Shown piece by piece: positions 35,448 through 45,234 of a stretch of DNA of 64,000 nt (its first letter is position 1; every line of letters begins with the position of its first letter). The stretch is from Alphaproteobacteria bacterium (GTDB taxonomy: Bacteria > Pseudomonadota > Alphaproteobacteria > Micropepsales > Micropepsaceae). Made by a program: the position numbers and the translations under genes. The DNA lies in contig WGNJ01000006.1 in assembly GCA_016124635.1 (NCBI GenBank), forward strand, positions 1 through 64,000. The letters run 5' to 3'. The notes beneath the pieces are model-generated. The model worked only from the letters and a program-made list of their open reading frames with translations. It ran no database searches and was not told the origin of the DNA.

Positions 35448-37640
35448 ATGATGCGGCAGTTCGAACTCGTTGAACGTGTCAAAGCTTACGCGCCGGAGGC
35501 CGATGAGGATCTCCTCAATCGGGCCTATGTGTATGGCGTCAAAGCGCACGGCCATCAAAAGCGCGACTCGGGCGACCCCTATTTTTCGCACCCGCTCGAA
35601 GTCGCCGGCATCCTGACAGACCTTAAGCTCGACGAAGCGACGATCGTAACCGCGCTCTTGCACGACACGATCGAAGATACGCACGCGACGCACGACGAGA
35701 TCGAAAAGATGTTCGGCCGCGAGATCGCCGATCTGGTCGATGGCGTGACCAAGCTTTCCAAGCTCGAGCTCCAATCCGAGCAGACGAAGCAGGCGGAAAA
35801 CTTCCGCAAGTTCATGCTGGCGATGAGTAGCGACATCCGCGTACTGCTCGTGAAGCTGGCCGACCGCCTGCACAACATGCGTACGCTGAGCCACATCAAG
35901 AATGCGGACCGGCGCCGGCGGATCGCGACGGAGACGATGGACATCTATGCGCCGCTCGCGGGGCGCATGGGTATGCAACGGTTCCGCGACGAGCTCGAAG
36001 ATCTGGCGTTCGCCGAACTCAATCCGGAGATGCGCGCGTCGATCGTCAAACGGCTCGAGACGCTGCAGAAAGAGAGCGGCCAGCTGACCGGCCGCATCGC
36101 CGACGCGGTGAAGCGCAAGCTCGCCGAACACGGCCTCAACGCTTGGGTCACGGGCCGGCAGAAACGGCCCTATTCGATTTGGCGCAAGATGGAGGAGAAG
36201 CGAATTACGTTCGAACAGCTCTCGGACGTCTTCGCATTTCGCGTGGTCGTGAAGACGCTGGACGAGTGCTACCAAGCCCTCGGGATCTTGCACGGCTCGT
36301 GGCGCCACGTGCCCGGCCGCTTCAAGGACTACATCTCGCTGCCGAAGTCGAACAACTACCGGTCCCTGCACACGACGATCATCGGGCCTGAGAACCAGCG
36401 CGTCGAGCTGCAGATACGAACGAGCGAAATGCACGAGGTTGCGGAACGCGGCGTCGCGGCGCACTGGAGCTACAAGGACAAGGTCAACGGCAGGAAGCCG
36501 CTCGACCGGGTAGACGCTTACGAGTCATTGCGCTCGTTGATCGAGTCGCTTCGCATCGGCGATACGCCGGAAGAATTCCTCGAGCATACGAAGCTCGAAC
36601 TGTTTCAAGATCAGGTTTTCTGCTTCACGCCCAAGGGTGAGCTGATCTCGTTGCCTCGCGGCGCGACGCCGATCGACTTTGCCTATGCCGTGCATACGGA
36701 CATCGGCGACAGCACGGTGGGCGCCAAGGTGAACGGCCGCCACGTGCCGCTGGCGACGCCGTTGAAGAACGGCGACTCCGTCGAGATCATTCGCTCGCCG
36801 AAGCAAGGGCCGTCTGCGATCTGGGATCAGATGGTGGTGACGGGCAAAGCGCGTTCCGCCATTCGCCGTTATTTGCGGAACGCCGAACGCATCGAGCAGC
36901 AGCGCATGGGCCGCGCGATCTTAGAGAAGGCCTTCAAGGACTCTGGCCGCGATTTCTCGGAGAAGGCGCTCGACGGCGTTCTGAAGAAGCTGAAGCTTGC
37001 GAAGGCCGATGAGGTCTATGCGCTTTTGGCGCAGGGCACGGTTACGGCCGCAGAGGTGCTGACCGGCATCTTCCCGGATCTCAAGACGAGCGACACGATT
37101 GCGGCATGGTCGGCGTGGGCGACGAAGAAAGCGAAGGGCGCGGCGATCCCAATTCAAGGGTTGGTGCCGGGCCTCGCCTACAATCTCGCGCCTTGCTGCA
37201 ATCCGCTGTTCGGCGACCGGATCATCGGCGTTGTGACGCCCGGCACGGGCGTGTTGGTGCACACCGCGGACTGCGAGCAGCTCGAGCATGTGCAGGATCA
37301 ACCCGATCGCTGGCTCGACCTGCGCTGGGCCAAGGACGCGGCGAACGAACCGCAAGTCGGGCGCCTCAATGTCAGCCTCAACAACGAGTCCGGTGCCCTT
37401 GCCACGATGTGCACGGTGATCGCGCGGCACGGCGGCAACATCAGCAATTTGAAAATCACCAACCGCAATCCGCTCGTGTTCGAGCTCGTGGTTGACGTCG
37501 AGGTGCGCGACGTGAAACACCTCGCCAACATCATCGCCGCTCTGCACGCATCGCCGAGCGTCAACTCCGTCGACCGCCCGCATGGCGAGAAAGGACCTGA
37601 AACACATGACGCCGGAGCAAGTGCTGAGCGAGTTTCGTAA
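35448..37640 (+). CDS. rsh: Bifunctional (p)ppGpp synthetase/hydrolase (RelA/SpoT homologue)
   Basis: 730-residue stringent-response enzyme. HD hydrolase domain ([20 protein letters not shown] with His72-Asp73), synthetase domain ([32 protein letters not shown]), TGS domain ([24 protein letters not shown]) and C-terminal ACT domain. Both catalytic halves look intact, as expected for the single Rsh of alphaproteobacteria. ATG at 35448 has GGAG 9 nt upstream; TTG at 35442 also possible. The 3' end overlaps pyrE by 35 bp, coupling the alarmone enzyme to nucleotide synthesis. Confidence 0.97.
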   Translation: MMRQFELVERVKAYAPEADEDLLNRAYVYGVKAHGHQKRDSGDPYFSHPLEVAGILTDLKLDEATIVTALLHDTIEDTHATHDEIEKMFGREIADLVDGVTKLSKLELQSEQTKQAENFRKFMLAMSSDIRVLLVKLADRLHNMRTLSHIKNADRRRRIATETMDIYAPLAGRMGMQRFRDELEDLAFAELNPEMRASIVKRLETLQKESGQLTGRIADAVKRKLAEHGLNAWVTGRQKRPYSIWRKMEEKRITFEQLSDVFAFRVVVKTLDECYQALGILHGSWRHVPGRFKDYISLPKSNNYRSLHTTIIGPENQRVELQIRTSEMHEVAERGVAAHWSYKDKVNGRKPLDRVDAYESLRSLIESLRIGDTPEEFLEHTKLELFQDQVFCFTPKGELISLPRGATPIDFAYAVHTDIGDSTVGAKVNGRHVPLATPLKNGDSVEIIRSPKQGPSAIWDQMVVTGKARSAIRRYLRNAERIEQQRMGRAILEKAFKDSGRDFSEKALDGVLKKLKLAKADEVYALLAQGTVTAAEVLTGIFPDLKTSDTIAAWSAWATKKAKGAAIPIQGLVPGLAYNLAPCCNPLFGDRIIGVVTPGTGVLVHTADCEQLEHVQDQPDRWLDLRWAKDAANEPQVGRLNVSLNNESGALATMCTVIARHGGNISNLKITNRNPLVFELVVDVEVRDVKHLANIIAALHASPSVNSVDRPHGEKGPETHDAGASAERVS

Positions 37641-38190
37641 GGCGGGTGCCCTGCTGAACGGGCATTTCGTTCTCTCGTCGGGCCTGCATTCGGACGTGTT
37701 CTTGCAAAAGGCGCTGGTGTTTCAGTATCCGAAGCGCACCGCGAAATTGTGCAAGGCGCTCGCGGCGCTCGTTCGCACGAAGGTGAAAAAGCGTATCGAC
37801 GCGATCGTATCGCCGGCTGTCGGCGGCATCGTTCCCGGCTACGAGACCGCGCGGCATCTGGGCGTGCCGGCAATGTACGTCGAGCGGCAAGACGGCACCT
37901 TTCAGCTTCGCCGTGGTTTCCATCTCGACAAGAAAACAAATGTGTTGATGGTCGAAGACATCGTGACGACCGGTTTGTCGTCGCGCGAGTGCATCGACGC
38001 CATCAAGAAGACCGGGGCCAATGTGGTGGCTGCGGCGTGCTTGATCGACCGCTCGGGCGGCAAGGCAAAAGTCGGCGTGCCGCTGCTCTCGCTCGCGCGC
38101 GTCAATTTCCCCGCCTACGATCCGGCGAAGTTGCCCGCCCGCTTGAGGAACACGCCGGCGATCAAGCCGGGCAGCCGAGGATTGGCGTGA
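37606..38190 (+). CDS. pyrE: Orotate phosphoribosyltransferase
   Basis: 194-residue enzyme making OMP from orotate and [20 protein letters not shown] and the PRPP-binding [14 protein letters not shown] are diagnostic. I start it at ATG 37606 (AAGGA 10 nt upstream); an in-frame ATG at 37582 would lengthen the overlap with rsh and lacks a ribosome site. The stop overlaps the next gene in GTGA. Confidence 0.96.
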   Translation: MTPEQVLSEFRKAGALLNGHFVLSSGLHSDVFLQKALVFQYPKRTAKLCKALAALVRTKVKKRIDAIVSPAVGGIVPGYETARHLGVPAMYVERQDGTFQLRRGFHLDKKTNVLMVEDIVTTGLSSRECIDAIKKTGANVVAAACLIDRSGGKAKVGVPLLSLARVNFPAYDPAKLPARLRNTPAIKPGSRGLA

Positions 38191-38729
38191 CGAAGCGCGA
38201 CGCGCCCACCGAGACAATCATGGTGCGGCTCAATCGGTTGAGCCAACTCTTCAACTCATTCGACCCTTCACCGTTCAACGAAAAGGATCTCGATTCCGAC
38301 GCGGAAGATTTCATTGTCGGTTGGCTGCGCGATATCGGCGACAAGAACTTCCGCATCCGCGTGAGCTTACTGGCCGACGAGGCCCAGAAGGCGCCGGCCG
38401 AAGATATCGCGAACGGAATCCGCAATCACTTCGACTACAAGCTTAAGAACGAGCGGCGGCAGCTGCGCCTTCAGTTTCAACGTGGCCGCAACGCTCTGCT
38501 GATCGGGTTGGCCTTTCTTACGATATGCCTGTCGCTGCGTGCTCTGGTCGCGCAGATGCTGAGCCCGCCTCTCGAGCCCATCGTCGGCGAGAGTTTGCTG
38601 ATCTTGGGCTGGGTGGCGATGTGGGGACCGCTCGACGTATTCTTGTACGGCTGGTGGCCGATCGTGGAGCGTTCGCGGCTTTATCGGCGGCTGTCCCAAG
38701 CCGAGGTCGAAGTGCGGAAGGTGGAGTAA
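38187..38729 (+). CDS. Uncharacterised two-helix membrane protein
   Basis: 180-residue protein of unknown function. An acidic cytoplasmic N-terminal half ([17 protein letters not shown], then [20 protein letters not shown]) is followed by two membrane helices (about residues 95-117 and 130-152) and a short tail [19 protein letters not shown]. The segment [20 protein letters not shown] is the most distinctive part; I recall similar Trp-rich LGWVA...FLYxWWP segments in unannotated proteins of other proteobacteria, but cannot verify this. GTG start overlaps pyrE by 4 bp and the stop overlaps pdxJ (TAATG), so it is fully embedded in the operon. ATG 38220 is an alternative start. Confidence 0.8.
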   Translation: MTKRDAPTETIMVRLNRLSQLFNSFDPSPFNEKDLDSDAEDFIVGWLRDIGDKNFRIRVSLLADEAQKAPAEDIANGIRNHFDYKLKNERRQLRLQFQRGRNALLIGLAFLTICLSLRALVAQMLSPPLEPIVGESLLILGWVAMWGPLDVFLYGWWPIVERSRLYRRLSQAEVEVRKVE

Positions 38730-39499
38730 TGGTGGAGGGGAAGAAGGCGCCATATCTGCGCCTAGGCGTGAATATCGATCACGTGGCGACGATCAGGAAT
38801 GCGCGCGGCGGCAAGTTTCCAGACCCGATCCGCGCTGCGCAGCTCGCCGTCGAGGCGGGCGCCGACGGGATCACGGCACATTTGCGTGAAGACCGGCGGC
38901 ACATCAGCGATGAGGACATCGATCGTCTCGCAGCGGGCGTCGGCGGCAAGCCGCTGAACCTCGAGATGGCGGCGACCGAGGAGATGCTTGCGATCGCTCT
39001 GCGGCACAAGCCGCATGCGGTATGCCTCGTGCCCGAGCGGCGCGAGGAGCGTACGACCGAAGGCGGGCTCGACGCCGCGGGCGGGCATAATCATTTGGCT
39101 CCCATCGTTCGGCAGCTCGTCGCGGCGCGAATCCGCGTCTCACTCTTCATCGAAGCGCAACCGATGCAGTTCCAAGCGGCGAAATCGCTCGGCGCACAGG
39201 TGGTCGAAATTCATACCGGCGCTTATTGCGACGCGCATGGGCACGAAGATTACGCTGCGCGCGACCGGGTTCTTGAGCGCATCAAGGCCGGCGCCAAGCA
39301 GGCCACGGATCTCGGGCTCGAAGTCCATGCCGGGCACGGGCTGACCTTCGATACCGTCGTCCCGATCGCGGCGATCGCGCAAATCGTCGAACTCAATATC
39401 GGCCACTTCTTGGTGGGCGAGGCGATCTTTGTCGGCCTCGATGCCGCAATCCGCCGGATGCGGCACTTGATGGACGAGGGGCGCCAAGCGATCTCATGA
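38729..39499 (+). CDS. pdxJ: Pyridoxine 5'-phosphate synthase
   Basis: 256-residue TIM-barrel enzyme that closes the vitamin B6 ring from deoxyxylulose phosphate and aminoacetone phosphate. [53 protein letters not shown] and [12 protein letters not shown] are diagnostic. The ATG at 38729 overlaps the preceding TAA; its own stop overlaps the MOSC gene (ATGA at 39496-39499). Confidence 0.97.
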   Translation: MVEGKKAPYLRLGVNIDHVATIRNARGGKFPDPIRAAQLAVEAGADGITAHLREDRRHISDEDIDRLAAGVGGKPLNLEMAATEEMLAIALRHKPHAVCLVPERREERTTEGGLDAAGGHNHLAPIVRQLVAARIRVSLFIEAQPMQFQAAKSLGAQVVEIHTGAYCDAHGHEDYAARDRVLERIKAGAKQATDLGLEVHAGHGLTFDTVVPIAAIAQIVELNIGHFLVGEAIFVGLDAAIRRMRHLMDEGRQAIS

Positions 39500-40038
39500 G
39501 CGGACGTGTCGTCGCCGTCAGCGCCAGTGGCTCGCATACGATGTCGAAGCCGAATGTTGCGCGCATCCGGCTTCTCGAGGGGCTTGGGGTCGAGGGCGAC
39601 GCGCATATGGGCGTCACCGTCAAGCACCGGTCGCGTGTCGCGCGGGACCCGACGCAACCCAATCTGCGCCAAGTGCATTTGGTTCATGCGGAGTTGTTCG
39701 ACGAGCTTCGAGTTCAGGGGTTCGAGGTCACGTCCGGGCTGATCGGCGAGAACATAACAACGCGCGATGTCGATTTGCTTGGTCTGCCGACGGGCGCACT
39801 CTTGCATATCGGGGCGAATGCAGTTGTGAAAGTGACCGGCCTGCGCAATCCGTGCACACAGCTCGACGGACTGCAGCAAGGATTGATGCGGGCGACGCTC
39901 GGAAGAGACAGAGAGGGCAACCCGATGCGCAAGGCGGGCGTCATGGGTGTCGTCATCGCAAGCGGCAATGTCGCGTCCGGCGATGCGATTCGGGTAGAGT
40001 TGCCGTCCGGGCCGCACACGCGGCTCAAGCCAGTCTGA
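39496..40038 (+). CDS. MOSC-domain protein
   Basis: 180-residue stand-alone MOSC domain, the sulfur-carrier fold found at the end of molybdenum-cofactor sulfurases and in YiiM/Yua[12 protein letters not shown] at the start, [26 protein letters not shown] and the conserved cysteine in [10 protein letters not shown] are typical. Known relatives detoxify N-hydroxylated bases or use Moco. Inserted between pdxJ and acpS, which are often adjacent in alphaproteobacteria. The Moco enzyme genes at 2.1 kb and 24.8 kb are not linked to it. Confidence 0.92.
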   Translation: MSGRVVAVSASGSHTMSKPNVARIRLLEGLGVEGDAHMGVTVKHRSRVARDPTQPNLRQVHLVHAELFDELRVQGFEVTSGLIGENITTRDVDLLGLPTGALLHIGANAVVKVTGLRNPCTQLDGLQQGLMRATLGRDREGNPMRKAGVMGVVIASGNVASGDAIRVELPSGPHTRLKPV

Positions 40039-40053
40039 TCTTGAGGTGAAAGC

Positions 40054-40455
40054 GTGATCATCGGCCTCGGCAGCGATTTGATCGACATCAGGCGCATCGA
40101 GAAAACGCTCGAGAGGTTCGGTCCGCGCTTCATCGACCGGCTGTTCACGGATGTCGAGAAGGCGAAGTCCGAAGGGCGCAAGAACCGCGCCGCTTCCTAT
40201 GCAAAGCGGTTCGCGGCAAAGGAGGCATGCGCGAAGGCGCTGGGCACCGGGCTGCGCGCCAACGTGTTCTGGCGCGACATGGGGGTGATCAACCTGCGTT
40301 CGGGCAAGCCGACCATGGCGCTCACGAACGGTGCCCTCGCCAGGCTTCAGAAGATTACGCCGCCGGGCATGAAGGCGCAGATCGACCTCACCATAACGGA
40401 CGACTTCCCGCTGGCGCAGGCGATCGTCATCATCTCGGCGGTGAAGGACGAGTAA
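40054..40455 (+). CDS. acpS: Holo-[acyl-carrier-protein] synthase
   Basis: 133-residue enzyme that moves phosphopantetheine from CoA to acyl carrier protein. Asp8 in GLGSDLIDI and Glu57 in [12 protein letters not shown] are the Mg2+-binding residues. The start is GTG at 40054. Its stop directly abuts the stop of the opposite-strand protease gene at 40456, so the two transcripts must overlap. Confidence 0.96.
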   Translation: MIIGLGSDLIDIRRIEKTLERFGPRFIDRLFTDVEKAKSEGRKNRAASYAKRFAAKEACAKALGTGLRANVFWRDMGVINLRSGKPTMALTNGALARLQKITPPGMKAQIDLTITDDFPLAQAIVIISAVKDE

Positions 40456-41376
40456 TCAGCCGCGGCCGTCTTGGCCGGGCAGATACTGAACGCTCGGCGC
40501 GTGCGAGCCGGCGCCAGGATAAAGCGCGACGAGGTCGACGATCTCGCGCGGCATTTCGGTCGAGACGTTCAAGCCCAGCTCGCGCGCTTCTGGTACCGTG
40601 ATCGGATAAGAATGGGTCCACTTGCCGCTCGCGAGCTCATCGGAGATCGTGCAAGTGCCGTCGTGATTGTAGGTGCCCTCCATCAGCTCGCAGGCTTGGC
40701 GGCGCATCTGATCCATCGCTTTTTGAGCGATGTCGGCCTGGATGAGCGTGAAGTCGTTCACCGTCTCGATCGGCTTGTCGCGCGCGACCTTGATGATCGA
40801 GGCGGCGGGCAGTCCGCTGATCTGAGGATCGATCGGCCCCAAGACGGCGTGGTCGCTCATGACGATTTCATCTGCTGCCAGCGCGATCAGGGTGCCGCCG
40901 GACATCGCAAAGTATGGGACGAACACCGTCTTCTTGGCGGGATGCGCTTTGACGGCGCGCGCGATTTGGAGCGCGGCCAAAGCCTCACCGCCCTCTGTGT
41001 GAAGGATGATGTCGAGCGGACGATCCGCACTCGTCTTGCTGATCGCCGCAACCACGCCCTCGAAATCGTTCAGATCGATGTAGCTCCGCCCGGGATCCAT
41101 GAAAGGGATAGCGCCCATATGGGTCTCGCGGTGGATGATGGCGATCACGCGTGAACCACGCAGGCGCTGGATGCGGCCGAGTTGCTCAGCCTGACGGTCG
41201 GGCGAGGGGCCGAGAGAGTGGTCGCGCCTGCGGATGAAGAGCGTCGCGATCACGGCGGCGATCAGGACCGCCGTGGCAATCGTGGGAACGGGCCACGCCA
41301 AAACGAGTGCCCAGACGCTCTGCGCAAGTTCGATGGCAGCCGTCCATTTGGCGGCGAACCAATCTGAAAAATTCAT
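40456..41376 (-). CDS. Membrane-anchored Clp-fold serine protease, SDH/SppA-like
   Basis: 306-residue protein with one N-terminal membrane helix (about residues 25-48) and a ClpP/crotonase-fold domain of the serine dehydrogenase proteinase family (relative of SppA/S49). The probable nucleophile is Ser in AMSGGTLIALAADEI; ILHTEGGEALAALQIA forms the oxyanion side. The start ATG 41376 has a G-rich ribosome site 8 nt upstream. Likely degrades membrane or signal peptides; function in alphaproteobacteria not established. It is transcribed against acpS and divergently from lepB1. Confidence 0.88.
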   Translation of the reverse strand: MNFSDWFAAKWTAAIELAQSVWALVLAWPVPTIATAVLIAAVIATLFIRRRDHSLGPSPDRQAEQLGRIQRLRGSRVIAIIHRETHMGAIPFMDPGRSYIDLNDFEGVVAAISKTSADRPLDIILHTEGGEALAALQIARAVKAHPAKKTVFVPYFAMSGGTLIALAADEIVMSDHAVLGPIDPQISGLPAASIIKVARDKPIETVNDFTLIQADIAQKAMDQMRRQACELMEGTYNHDGTCTISDELASGKWTHSYPITVPEARELGLNVSTEMPREIVDLVALYPGAGSHAPSVQYLPGQDGRG

Positions 41377-41835
41377 GCCACTTGCCCCCCAGCAACGGCA
41401 CGTCCCCAATCAAATTACTGTAGGTGCAAACGGTGAGCGTGGAAAGCAGCCACAGTGCTGCCGCATTTGGTGCCAAAGTTGGGTGCGCGCGTCCGACTTG
41501 GCAGAATCACCTTGTGAATCGGCTCGCGTGGCTAAGCGTATCGCGCTTGTCTCCTTCCACCGTTGGAGCCCTCGCTGCAAGTATTCGCCGATGTGTCGCA
41601 CAAATGCTGCTATGGCAAACGCCGCAGTTCCCTTCGCGATTGAGCCGATCGCAACGACAATTGCCTAAAAGTAATCGTCGGCTTGATTGACACCCGGGCA
41701 ATGGGTTGACACTTAACGTTGTGCCCTTAGGGCATCAGCCGGAAACCGCGAGAAACTTCTACATCCCTAGATCATGGCGAGAGCGTTCTTGATTTATCGA
41801 TTACAGCTTGGCGGCAAACGCCGGGGGCCTGGCGC
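41377..41835. other. Intergenic region between the Clp-fold protease and lepB1
   Basis: 459 bp with several open frames but none with a ribosome site, recognisable product or family-like composition. It holds the TTGACAC pair at 41687-41712 and a short TGCCC-TTA-GGGCA repeat near 41722, so the lepB1 promoter is probably there. No RNA gene recognised. Confidence 0.5.
41687..41712 (+). promoter_or_regulatory. Repeated TTGACAC upstream of lepB1
   Basis: TTGACAC occurs at 41687-41693 and 41706-41712, start to start 19 bp. Either could be a -35 element; no strong -10 follows. The same heptamer recurs at 42727-42733 before the second lepB gene, so both signal peptidase genes may use the same kind of promoter. 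Confidence 0.35.
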
Positions 41836-42642
41836 GTGAACCTGCGGACAATATCGGCCGCGCAAGGCTTTGAGCTTCTGAAAAGCGCCTTTCGCTCCAA
41901 GTTGCTGCGCGAGTTCGTGCAGACGATCGTGGTCGTGGCGGCGATCGTCTTCGTGGTTCGCACCTTCCTGTTTCAGCCGTTCCGGATACCCTCGGGTTCG
42001 ATGGAAGATACGCTGCTGGTGGGCGACTACATCATCGTCTCGAAGTATCCTTACGGCTATTCGAACTACTCGATTCCATTCGCCCCCGATCTGTTTTCAG
42101 GCCGCATCTTTGCCTCTGCGCCGGCACGTGGCGACGTCGTCGTCTTCGCTTATCCGGCGAATCCGTCGATCGACTACATCAAACGTATAGTGGGTCTGCC
42201 GGGCGACCGGATTCGAATGACCGGCGGCGTGCTCTACGTCAACGGCACGCCGGCGAAGATGCAGCGCGTCGACGACTTCGTCGAATCGTTGTCGAACGGG
42301 ATGGACGTGCCCGTCCCGCGCTATCGCGAGACACTTCCCGACGGGTCGTCGCACGAGATTTTGGATAGCGAAGCCAACGGCGAATACGACGATACGCCCG
42401 AATTCATCGTTCCCCCGGGCCACTATTTCATGATGGGGGACAATCGCGACCGCTCCAACGACAGCCGTGTGCCGGACAGCGGCGTCGGATTCGTGCCAGA
42501 GGCGAACATCATCGGCCGCGCCGAGTTCGTCCTGTCGTCTTGGTCATGCTCGGGCGATTGGGATTGCACGACTCGGCTGGCGGAGGTTTGGACCTGGCCG
42601 TGGACGCTCAGAACCGACCGAATCCTGCACGCAATTAAGTGA
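41836..42642 (+). CDS. lepB: Signal peptidase I, first copy
   Basis: 268-residue leader peptidase of the inner membrane, active site facing the periplasm. One N-terminal helix (about 28-44), catalytic Ser55 in IPSGSMEDTL, catalytic Lys116 in DYIKRIVGLPGD, and the GDNRDRSNDSR box. Cleaves Sec and Tat signal peptides. The start is GTG at 41836. A second, related gene follows 175 bp later with its own promoter-like sequence, before rnc-era-recO, where other alphaproteobacteria normally have one lepB. Confidence 0.95.
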   Translation: MNLRTISAAQGFELLKSAFRSKLLREFVQTIVVVAAIVFVVRTFLFQPFRIPSGSMEDTLLVGDYIIVSKYPYGYSNYSIPFAPDLFSGRIFASAPARGDVVVFAYPANPSIDYIKRIVGLPGDRIRMTGGVLYVNGTPAKMQRVDDFVESLSNGMDVPVPRYRETLPDGSSHEILDSEANGEYDDTPEFIVPPGHYFMMGDNRDRSNDSRVPDSGVGFVPEANIIGRAEFVLSSWSCSGDWDCTTRLAEVWTWPWTLRTDRILHAIK

Positions 42643-42742
42643 ATGCGGCGCGGCGATTCTGTAAACGACAGCGACACCAAGATGCCGCACGCAAGATGAG
42701 CTTAATGCCCTTTAATCCCAAATTTCTTGACACTCGGCGGAG

Positions 42743-42758
42743 GCATCCTATTGGATGC
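42743..42758 (+). promoter_or_regulatory. Inverted repeat and promoter-like sequence before lepB2
   Basis: GCATCC (42743-42748) and GGATGC (42753-42758) are perfect arms around TATT. A TTGACAC lies at 42727-42733, 10 bp upstream. Together they look like a promoter with an overlapping operator, separate from lepB1. Confidence 0.4.
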
Positions 42759-42817
42759 GCCGCGCTGCCGAAGGCGTTCATTTTCTTGAGTGATTCGGCG
42801 AGTTGCGGGGGACGGGC

Positions 42818-43600
42818 ATGAACTCTGAGATCTTGATGCGGCTGTGGAAGTCGCCAGCCGTCGTCGAGACGGTGAAGACGGTGGTCTACGCCCTCCTGAT
42901 CGTGTCGGTCATTCTGACCTTCATCTTCCGGCCCTACGTCATTCCATCGAGCTCGATGAAGGACACGCTTTTGGTCGGCGACTACGTCTTCGTCACCAAA
43001 TTCTCGTACGGCTACTCGAAGTACTCCTTCTTCTTCTCGGCCTTTAACGCGTTCTCGGGGCGCATATGGGGTTCAGATCCCGAGCGCGGCGACGTCGTCG
43101 TCTTCCGCAAGCCCTCGCAGCCGGACATCGACTACATCAAGCGCGTGGTCGGCTTGCCGGGGGACCGCATCCAGATGATCGGCGGCAAGCTCTACATCAA
43201 CGGCGAGATGGCGAAGCAAACGCCCGCCGGCTATTTCGACGAAGAGGAGTCGGACTGTCCGGCGGCGCAGCCGGTCCCGCGCTACCACGAGACACTGCCC
43301 GGCGGCGTCACGCACGACGTTCTCGACTGCCGCCGCAGCGAGCTCGACGACACTCAGGAATTCGTCGTGCCGCCCGGCCACTTCTTCATGATGGGCGACA
43401 ATCGCGACAATTCGGCCGATAGCCGCGATCTGAACGGCGGCGTGGGCTTTGTGCCGGCCGAAAACCTCATCGGAAAAGCCCAGTTCATCATCATCTCCGC
43501 CGTCTGCTATGATGAGGGCAGATGCAAGGCCCACATCTGGGAATTCTGGAAGTGGCCTTGGGCCATTCGCTACGATCGGTTCTTCAAGCCTGTCGAATAA
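42818..43600 (+). CDS. lepB: Signal peptidase I, second copy
   Basis: 260-residue paralogue of the preceding gene. Catalytic Ser46 in IPSSSMKDTL, Lys108 in DYIKRVVGLPGD, and MGDNRDNSADSRD, so it is complete and likely active. Four cysteines in the periplasmic part (SDCPAAQ, LDCRRSE, VCYDEG, RCKAH) could make disulfides that the first copy shares only in part. Ribosome site GGGGGA 5-10 nt before ATG 42818. Its 3' end overlaps rnc, so this is the copy tied to the conserved lepB-rnc-era-recO operon. Confidence 0.95.
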   Translation: MNSEILMRLWKSPAVVETVKTVVYALLIVSVILTFIFRPYVIPSSSMKDTLLVGDYVFVTKFSYGYSKYSFFFSAFNAFSGRIWGSDPERGDVVVFRKPSQPDIDYIKRVVGLPGDRIQMIGGKLYINGEMAKQTPAGYFDEEESDCPAAQPVPRYHETLPGGVTHDVLDCRRSELDDTQEFVVPPGHFFMMGDNRDNSADSRDLNGGVGFVPAENLIGKAQFIIISAVCYDEGRCKAHIWEFWKWPWAIRYDRFFKPVE

Positions 43601-44261
43601 CAAAGCCAACGGCGAACTAATCGCTGCGCTCGGACACAACTTCGCCGAAGCGAAGCTGCTTGAGCGTGCGCTGACACATTCGAGCACGGGCAAAGCCGAC
43701 AACGAGCAGCTCGAGTTCCTGGGTGACCGGGTGCTTGGCTTTGTCGTGGCCGAGATGCTGATCAGGCAGTTTCCGGAAGAGCGCGAGGGTGCCCTTGCGC
43801 TCAAGCTCAACGCGCTCGTGCGGATGGAGACATGTGCGCGCGTCGCGGAGGCGGCGGGCCTCGACAAGCATCTCATTCTGGCGCCGGCCGAGGATCGGTC
43901 CGGCGGGCGCAAGAAACCGGCGATCCTCGGCGACGTCTGCGAGGCGGTGATCGCCGCGCTCTATCTCGACGGCGGTATCGACGTGGCCCGCGAGTTCATC
44001 GCGCGCTACTGGCGGCCATTGATGACCGAGGTCAAGGGCGACCTGCGCGATCCAAAGAATGTGCTGCAGGAGTGGGCGCAAGCTCGCTCGCTCGGCACGC
44101 CGGCCTATCGCGTCGTCAAACGCGAGGGGCCGGATCACGCGCCGCGCTTCACCGTCGAGGTGCGGATCGAGCGGCATGATCCAGCGCAGGGCGAAGGTCA
44201 GAGCCTGCGCTCGGCCGAGCAAGCGGCGGCGCGCGCGCTGATGGCGCGGGTGAACGGGTGA
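43512..44261 (+). CDS. rnc: Ribonuclease III
   Basis: 249-residue double-strand-specific RNase for rRNA processing. Catalytic signature NEQLEFLGDRVLGFVVAE and later GDVCEAVIAAL; C-terminal dsRNA-binding domain from KNVLQEWAQ to the end. The start is uncertain: ATG 43509/43512 lies inside lepB2 and gives a ~30-residue extension; the family's usual start would be near the CTG at 43590. Stop overlaps era (TGATG). Length is slightly long for the family because of the chosen start. Confidence 0.94.
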   Translation: MRADARPTSGNSGSGLGPFATIGSSSLSNNKANGELIAALGHNFAEAKLLERALTHSSTGKADNEQLEFLGDRVLGFVVAEMLIRQFPEEREGALALKLNALVRMETCARVAEAAGLDKHLILAPAEDRSGGRKKPAILGDVCEAVIAALYLDGGIDVAREFIARYWRPLMTEVKGDLRDPKNVLQEWAQARSLGTPAYRVVKREGPDHAPRFTVEVRIERHDPAQGEGQSLRSAEQAAARALMARVNG

Positions 44262-45214
44262 TGGCCGATGAGGCAAAGCGTTTCGGCTTCGTCGCCATCC
44301 TAGGCGCGCCGAACGCCGGCAAGTCGACGCTGGTCAATCTGCTGGTCGGGTCGAAGGTCTCGATCGTCAGCCGCAAGGTCCAAACGACGCGCATGCGCAT
44401 ACGCGGCGTCGCGATCGAGGGTGCGAGCCAAATCGTCTTCGTCGATACGCCGGGGATATTCGCGCCGAAGCGCAAGCTCGACGAGGCGATGGTCGACGCC
44501 GCGTGGGCCGGCGCCGCGGACGCCGATCTTGTCGCCGTGCTCGTCGATGCGCCGGCGGTCGCGGCCGAGCCGAACGGCCTTGCGGCGAAGGATACGGCGC
44601 GCATCGTCGAGGGACTGAACAAAGCCGACCGCGAAGCGATCCTAGTGCTCAACAAGGTCGATGCCATTCAGCGCGAGAAGCTGTTGCCGCTCGCCGACGC
44701 ACTGAACAAACAGGGCAAATTCAGCGACACGTTTATGGTCTCTGCCCAGACCGGCAGCGGTACCAAGGTGCTGCTCAAGCATCTCGCGACGCACGTGCCG
44801 GCAGGCGAGTGGGCCTATCCGGAAGAACAGGCGGCCGATATTCCCTTGCGACTGCTGGCGGCCGAAATCACGCGCGAGCGCATCTATGACCGGCTGCATC
44901 AAGAGTTGCCGTATGCGTCGACAGTCGTGACGGACCAGTGGACACAGAAGAAGGACGGCAGCGTCCGCATCGACCAAACCATCTTCGTCGAGCGCGAAAG
45001 CCAGAAGCCGATCGTGCTCGGCAAAGGCGGCGCCATGGTCAAGCTCCTGGGCGAACAAGCGCGTAAAGCCTTGGAAGAAATGCTCGGCCACCGCGTGCAC
45101 TTGTTTTTGCACGTGAAGGTTGGAAACTGGTCGGAGGATCCGCGCCATCTGCGCGAGATCGGTTTGGAACCAGCGCAGCCGAAGAAGGCGGCGAAGAAGA
45201 CAAATAAGCGATAG
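44261..45214 (+). CDS. era: GTPase Era
   Basis: 317-residue GTPase for 30S ribosome assembly, binding the 3' end of 16S rRNA. G1 GAPNAGKS (15-22), G3 DTPG, G4 NKVD, and C-terminal KH domain with VERESQKPIVLGKGG. A short Lys-rich tail (KKAAKKTNKR) ends the protein. ATG 44261 overlaps the rnc stop by one base; GTG 44258 is also possible. A REP-like hairpin follows before recO. Confidence 0.97.
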   Translation: MADEAKRFGFVAILGAPNAGKSTLVNLLVGSKVSIVSRKVQTTRMRIRGVAIEGASQIVFVDTPGIFAPKRKLDEAMVDAAWAGAADADLVAVLVDAPAVAAEPNGLAAKDTARIVEGLNKADREAILVLNKVDAIQREKLLPLADALNKQGKFSDTFMVSAQTGSGTKVLLKHLATHVPAGEWAYPEEQAADIPLRLLAAEITRERIYDRLHQELPYASTVVTDQWTQKKDGSVRIDQTIFVERESQKPIVLGKGGAMVKLLGEQARKALEEMLGHRVHLFLHVKVGNWSEDPRHLREIGLEPAQPKKAAKKTNKR

Positions 45215-45234
45215 CGCTACGCCTTTCCTTCCCT

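Noticed and set aside
34905-36464. 519-codon minus-strand frame across rpoZ and rsh
   Set aside because: Crosses two well-supported plus-strand genes; composition is that of an antisense frame.
41410-41690. Several short open frames before lepB1
   Set aside because: No ribosome sites, no hydrophobic or domain pattern, and they exist on both strands; left as intergenic.
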